DNA from: an uncultured Planctomycetaceae bacterium
GTDB taxonomy: Bacteria; Planctomycetota; Planctomycetia; Pirellulales; Pirellulaceae
Direction of reading: 5' to 3'
DNA: 8,395 bases
Assembly: GCA_903927685.1 (NCBI GenBank)
Contig: CAIYOB010000552.1
Location: 1 to 8,395 of the forward strand
Shown here: piece by piece, positions 6,354-8,395 of the stretch
Position numbering within the stretch: the stretch's first letter is position 1
How the letters are laid out: every line of letters begins with the position of its first letter
Program-made: the position numbers and the translations under genes
Notes under the pieces: model-generated
The model's input: only the letters and a program-made list of their open reading frames with translations
Database searches by the model: none
What the model was told of the DNA's origin: nothing

Positions 6354-7210
6354 CAATCGATCTTCACGTTCGGCAGCGCCTTCTGGAGTCCGTTGACGCC
6401 CGCGTCAGTGACTTGAGTCTGCGTTAGCCAGAGCTTGTTGAGTTCAGGCAGCCCCCGAAGGTGTTCCAGTCCCACGTCGGTTACCTGCGTGTTCGCCAGG
6501 TTCAAGTACCGGAGTCCGGTCAGTTCGCGCAAATGGACAAGCCCATCGCTTGTCGTGCTGGTGCCCCTGAGCGACAGCGACTCCAAACAACGAAGCCCTC
6601 GGAGGTGAACCAGTCCCGCATCGGTCACCTGTGTGCCGCAGAGATCCAGCCGTCGAAGTCGAGTCAAGCGTCTGAGGTACTGCAATCCGGCGTCCGTCAC
6701 GTGAGTGTCGAACAGGTTCAATCCTTCAAGGTGAATCAGCCCCTGCAATTGCGCAAGTCCGGTATCGGTCACCTTGGTTCCCCGGAGCGTCAGCTCTTGC
6801 AGTTCGCTCAATCCACGCAGGTGCAGCAATCCAAGATCAGTTACGGCGGTGTGGTCGAGGTCCAGGGTTTGGAGTTGCGTCAGTCCCTGGAGATACGTCA
6901 GATCCGCGTTGCTGACCCTCGTCCTCCCAAGATGGACCACAGTGACGTCTCCGGTCAAGTCCTCGTCGAACAACTTCCCCAACCAAGCCACTGCGGTCCC
7001 GGTCAGACCGCCGGATACGTACTCTACCTCTACTTGGCCCCCAAGTTTCTCAATCCCCGCTGCCGCTTTCTGCTGCGCCCGTGCCCGTTCAACTTGATGG
7101 GCCAGCCAGCCGAACCCAGTGCCAAACACCAGCATCAGAACCATCAGCGTCCGCAGGCTGAAGTGCAGCCAGCGGCGACGGGGCTTCGGGGTGGTTGGTG
7201 CGGTGTTCAT
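6353..7210 (-). CDS. Membrane-anchored leucine-rich repeat protein
   Basis: A 285-residue protein. Residues 1-14 are a Thr/Pro start ending PKPRRRW, followed by a single membrane helix (about 18-37). A short charged segment (ERARAQQKAAAGIEKLGG, about 41-58) resembles the conserved stalk of planctomycete proteins of this type. From about residue 89 to 285 there are eight 24-residue leucine-rich repeats on the pattern LxxLxLxxTxVTDxGLxxLxxLxx, giving a 72-bp DNA periodicity. The basic side of the helix predicts that the repeats lie outside the cytoplasm. Such repeats usually bind proteins; the partner is unknown. The start at 7210 is chosen by alignment with the other leaders; no Shine-Dalgarno precedes it. 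It follows the DUF6438 gene by 45 bp and its stop overlaps the next ORF, so a small operon is likely. Confidence 0.85.
   Translation of the reverse strand: MNTAPTTPKPRRRWLHFSLRTLMVLMLVFGTGFGWLAHQVERARAQQKAAAGIEKLGGQVEVEYVSGGLTGTAVAWLGKLFDEDLTGDVTVVHLGRTRVSNADLTYLQGLTQLQTLDLDHTAVTDLGLLHLRGLSELQELTLRGTKVTDTGLAQLQGLIHLEGLNLFDTHVTDAGLQYLRRLTRLRRLDLCGTQVTDAGLVHLRGLRCLESLSLRGTSTTSDGLVHLRELTGLRYLNLANTQVTDVGLEHLRGLPELNKLWLTQTQVTDAGVNGLQKALPNVKID
7100..7210 (-). repeat. Leader copy B (intact, in LRR gene)
   Basis: This is the reference leader: a Thr/Pro start, PKPRRRWLHFSLRT and one membrane helix ending GFGWLA. It is the only copy of the four still joined to a complete stalk and repeat domain. Confidence 0.75.
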
Positions 7211-7255
7211 CGTTGTGCAATAAGAAGGTCGCCGTACGCGTTGCCGCAAATCGTT

Positions 7256-7795
7256 CTAATCGGTGACCGGCTTCGCCGTGTCGTCCCACTTCGCTTCAAG
7301 CAACAACTTGTCGATGAGTTGTTCGATTGCCCAGAGTTTGGTCGGACCAGCGTTGGCGTAATTGCAGATCACCTTTCGCTTACCGTTCATGACGACGGTC
7401 GTGAAGGCAGCCGGATTATCCGTCACAGCCCGAGAGTAATTACTGTCCAGATCCATGTATCCTTCGTCGCGAATGAACTTGGCCAGTTCGTTGAAGGACC
7501 CCTTCTTCACCCGACCAGTGTGCTTGCCTTCTTTCTTGACGAACGATTCACCGACATAACGGAACGAACCGTCGCTCTTGACGATGATGGTATAAGCCGG
7601 ACAGACGCCGTGGCACGTCGTACGCTCAAGTCCTATTTCAGTAATTTCGTGGTCCCAGGACTCGACTTGCCCGTGAGACCGGCCTTTTGGGAGGCCAGCT
7701 TCTCGCTTCACTGTATTTCGATACAGATCCAAGAGTTCCCCGGCTTCAGCCATGCTGCCAAGGAGCAGGCTCACCAACACAACTGTCTTGCACAT
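7256..7795 (-). CDS. Secreted DUF6438-domain protein
   Basis: A 179-residue protein of unknown function. The start at 7795 is supported by GAGGA (7804-7808) eight bases upstream. A signal peptide covers about residues 1-18 (MCKTVVLVSLLLGSMAEA). The DUF6438 domain spans about residues 50-165: ITEIGLERTTCHGVCPAYTI with the C61 and C65 pair, KSDGSFRYVGE, FNELAKFIRDEGYMDLDSNY, TDNPAAFTTVVMNGKRKVICNY and a closing helix WAIEQLIDKLL. The cysteine pair could form a disulfide or bind metal; the family has no proven activity known to me. By eye the gene is less GC-rich than its neighbours, with more A and T at third positions, which may mean a separate origin. The frame stays open upstream to a GTG at 7936, giving a possible 226-residue form fused to leader copy C. 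Confidence 0.75.
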   Translation of the reverse strand: MCKTVVLVSLLLGSMAEAGELLDLYRNTVKREAGLPKGRSHGQVESWDHEITEIGLERTTCHGVCPAYTIIVKSDGSFRYVGESFVKKEGKHTGRVKKGSFNELAKFIRDEGYMDLDSNYSRAVTDNPAAFTTVVMNGKRKVICNYANAGPTKLWAIEQLIDKLLLEAKWDDTAKPVTD

Positions 7796-7870
7796 CCAGT
7801 TTGTCCTCAGACCGCGAAGATGGAATTGAAAGAGACCATAAACGCTAAGCAGGTGGCACGGCGAGCTTCG

Positions 7871-7936
7871 CGTCCACAGGCTGAACTGTAGCCAGCGGCG
7901 TCGGGGAGTCGGGATGATCGGCGGGGTGGTGGTCAC
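7871..7936 (-). pseudogene. Leader copy C, truncated and joined upstream of the DUF6438 gene
   Basis: A GTG at 7936, with GAGG (7946-7949) nine bases upstream, opens MTTTPPIIPTPRRRWLQFSL followed by WT. This matches the leader of the LRR gene up to just before the membrane helix. At about 7871 the homology stops at a small palindrome (GCGAGCTTCGC, 7861-7871). The sequence then becomes what looks like the 5' untranslated region of the DUF6438 gene. The reading frame happens to remain open into DUF6438. The linker it would encode (RSSPCHLLSVYGLFQF...) has no leader character. Confidence 0.6.
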
Positions 7937-8000
7937 GTCGCGAATCCTCTAGTCCAGCATTCATTCTATCGCCCCGCCGCGACCGAGAGTAGAGCAGCTG

Positions 8001-8031
8001 GCGTGGGGAGTGCAATGCGGAGTCCCCACGC
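8001..8031. repeat. Hairpin, 9-bp perfect stem
   Basis: GCGTGGGGA (8001-8009) pairs exactly with TCCCCACGC (8023-8031). No U tract follows on either strand. Confidence 0.5.
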
Positions 8032-8064
8032 GGGCCACGACATTGGCGGCTGATGTTCCGGCAC

Positions 8065-8095
8065 GAGCCGCCGGGTTCGCCACGCCCGGCGGCTC
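8065..8095. repeat. Hairpin, 11-bp perfect stem
   Basis: GAGCCGCCGGG (8065-8075) pairs exactly with CCCGGCGGCTC (8085-8095) around a 9-nt loop. It is very stable and could act as a factor-assisted terminator or as a dispersed palindromic element; no U tract follows. Confidence 0.6.
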
Positions 8096-8103
8096 ACAAC
8101 ATA

Positions 8104-8188
8104 AACCGCATCGCCAAAGATCAAGAATCCGCGCGGCAACACGCCGCCCGTTCTGTCGCCTTCGTCGCGATGTAATCACGATGCGGTT
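8104..8188. repeat. 10-bp inverted repeat enclosing a small hairpin
   Basis: AACCGCATCG (8104-8113) and CGATGCGGTT (8179-8188) are exact reverse complements 65 bp apart, with GCGGC/GCCGC (8133-8137, 8143-8147) inside. The right arm ends two bases before the stop codon of the small ORF at 8190. Confidence 0.45.
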
Positions 8189-8189
8189 G

Positions 8190-8342
8190 CTACCAGCCGA
8201 ATCGGCGACCGTCCATCGCCGCGATCACCGCACGATCCGCGTCCGTCGGCAGCGTCTGAGCCGCGGGCGACCAGACGCCACGGAATGGCTCGACGGAGGC
8301 AAGCTCCGCCGTGGCGTCCAACGCACCGCTCGCCCGATCCAT
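8190..8342 (-). CDS. Possible 50-residue protein
   Basis: The frame opens at ATG 8342 with TGAGG (8350-8354) seven bases upstream and ends at TAG. The product begins MDRASGALDATAELASVEPF and ends AAMDGRRFGW. Third positions are G/C-rich as in the real genes here, and a TGA closes the frame upstream. Against it, the frame crosses a strong inverted repeat (8274-8318) and has no recognisable domain. It may be a genuine small protein or intergenic repeat DNA. Confidence 0.3.
   Translation of the reverse strand: MDRASGALDATAELASVEPFRGVWSPAAQTLPTDADRAVIAAMDGRRFGW
8274..8318. repeat. Nested inverted repeat, 10 + 5 bp
   Basis: GACGCCACGG (8274-8283) pairs exactly with CCGTGGCGTC (8309-8318). Inside, CGGAG (8294-8298) pairs with CTCCG (8304-8308) around a GCAAG loop, leaving a one-sided 10-nt bulge. 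The inner part reads GGAGGCAAGCTCC-like and resembles short palindromes that recur in planctomycete genomes; this last point is from memory, not from a search. Confidence 0.5.
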
Positions 8343-8395
8343 TGGCTGGCCTCAACGTTGGGCTTCTTCTGCGCCCTTCCCGCTATCGCATTTCC

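Larger units (their letters stand above)
7937..8189. other. Hairpin-rich non-coding spacer
   Basis: I find no credible gene here. It contains a hairpin at 8001-8031 (9-bp perfect stem, 13-nt loop) and a hairpin at 8065-8095 (11-bp perfect stem, 9-nt loop). A 5-bp hairpin at 8133-8147 is enclosed by a 10-bp inverted repeat (8104-8113 with 8179-8188). An open minus-strand frame (7961-8179) is Arg- and Cys-rich and reads through the hairpins, so I regard it as spurious. Confidence 0.55.

Noticed and set aside
6425..6945. Regular repeat at about 72-bp spacing, considered as CRISPR or tandem DNA repeat
   Set aside because: The periodicity is that of 24-residue leucine-rich repeats; repeat units diverge and there are no spacers.
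6461..7891. 476-codon plus-strand open frame antisense to the LRR and DUF6438 genes
   Set aside because: Its Gln/Val/Ser periodicity mirrors the 72-bp LRR repeats; it crosses two real genes and their spacer.
7961..8179. 72-codon minus-strand open frame in the hairpin spacer
   Set aside because: Arg/Cys/Ala-rich, no Shine-Dalgarno, and it runs through two perfect hairpins.
1..8395. tRNA, rRNA, transposase or insertion-sequence ends
   Set aside because: I looked for tRNA-like cloverleaf arms, transposase motifs and terminal repeats with target duplications and found none I could support.

Overview
The window looks like a piece of a high-GC planctomycete chromosome, probably of the Pirellulales type. 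This is inferred from gene content, not from a marker gene. The clues are a secreted parallel beta-helix protein of the GH141-like kind, a DUF1559 fragment, a DUF6438 protein, and a leucine-rich-repeat protein with a Pro-Arg-Arg-Arg-Trp plus membrane-helix leader of a sort I associate with planctomycetes. Mostly non-SD starts and G/C-rich hairpins without U tracts also fit. Almost all genes lie on the minus strand, so transcription runs from high to low coordinates.

Left part (1-5446). The window opens inside treZ (maltooligosyltrehalose trehalohydrolase), of which the N-terminal 251 codons are present (1-753). Upstream of it is a 919-residue exported beta-helix protein with a proline linker and an added C-terminal beta-sandwich-like domain (935-3694). 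Then come an Lgt-like membrane protein (3957-4820) and a lipobox-bearing lipoprotein (4814-5446). The last two overlap by 7 bp and are probably translationally coupled. A perfect 16-bp inverted repeat separates this pair from the beta-helix gene.

Middle part (5447-6353). This is a divergent spacer followed by remnants. On the plus strand there is a 53-codon ORF (5659-5820) that runs into a truncated DUF1559 gene (homology about 5865-6239). The DUF1559 piece ends abruptly against a 42-codon minus-strand ORF (6225-6353), which is itself the N-terminal leader of a membrane/LRR-type gene cut short. Two convergent genes appear to have lost their 3' parts together.

Right part (6353-8395). An intact LRR protein carries eight 24-residue repeats (6353-7210), and a secreted DUF6438 protein lies at 7256-7795. 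A third, truncated leader copy (7871-7936) is fused in frame upstream of the DUF6438 start. A hairpin-rich spacer (7937-8189) and a possible 50-codon ORF (8190-8342) end the window.

The most distinctive structural signal is the repeated leader: one intact copy, two clear truncated copies and one weak candidate within about 2.1 kb, each abutting a different downstream sequence. This suggests that N-terminal leader sequences here are recombination substrates or leftovers of gene-family turnover. The second signal is the overlap of an Lgt-like enzyme lacking canonical catalytic residues with a lipoprotein gene.
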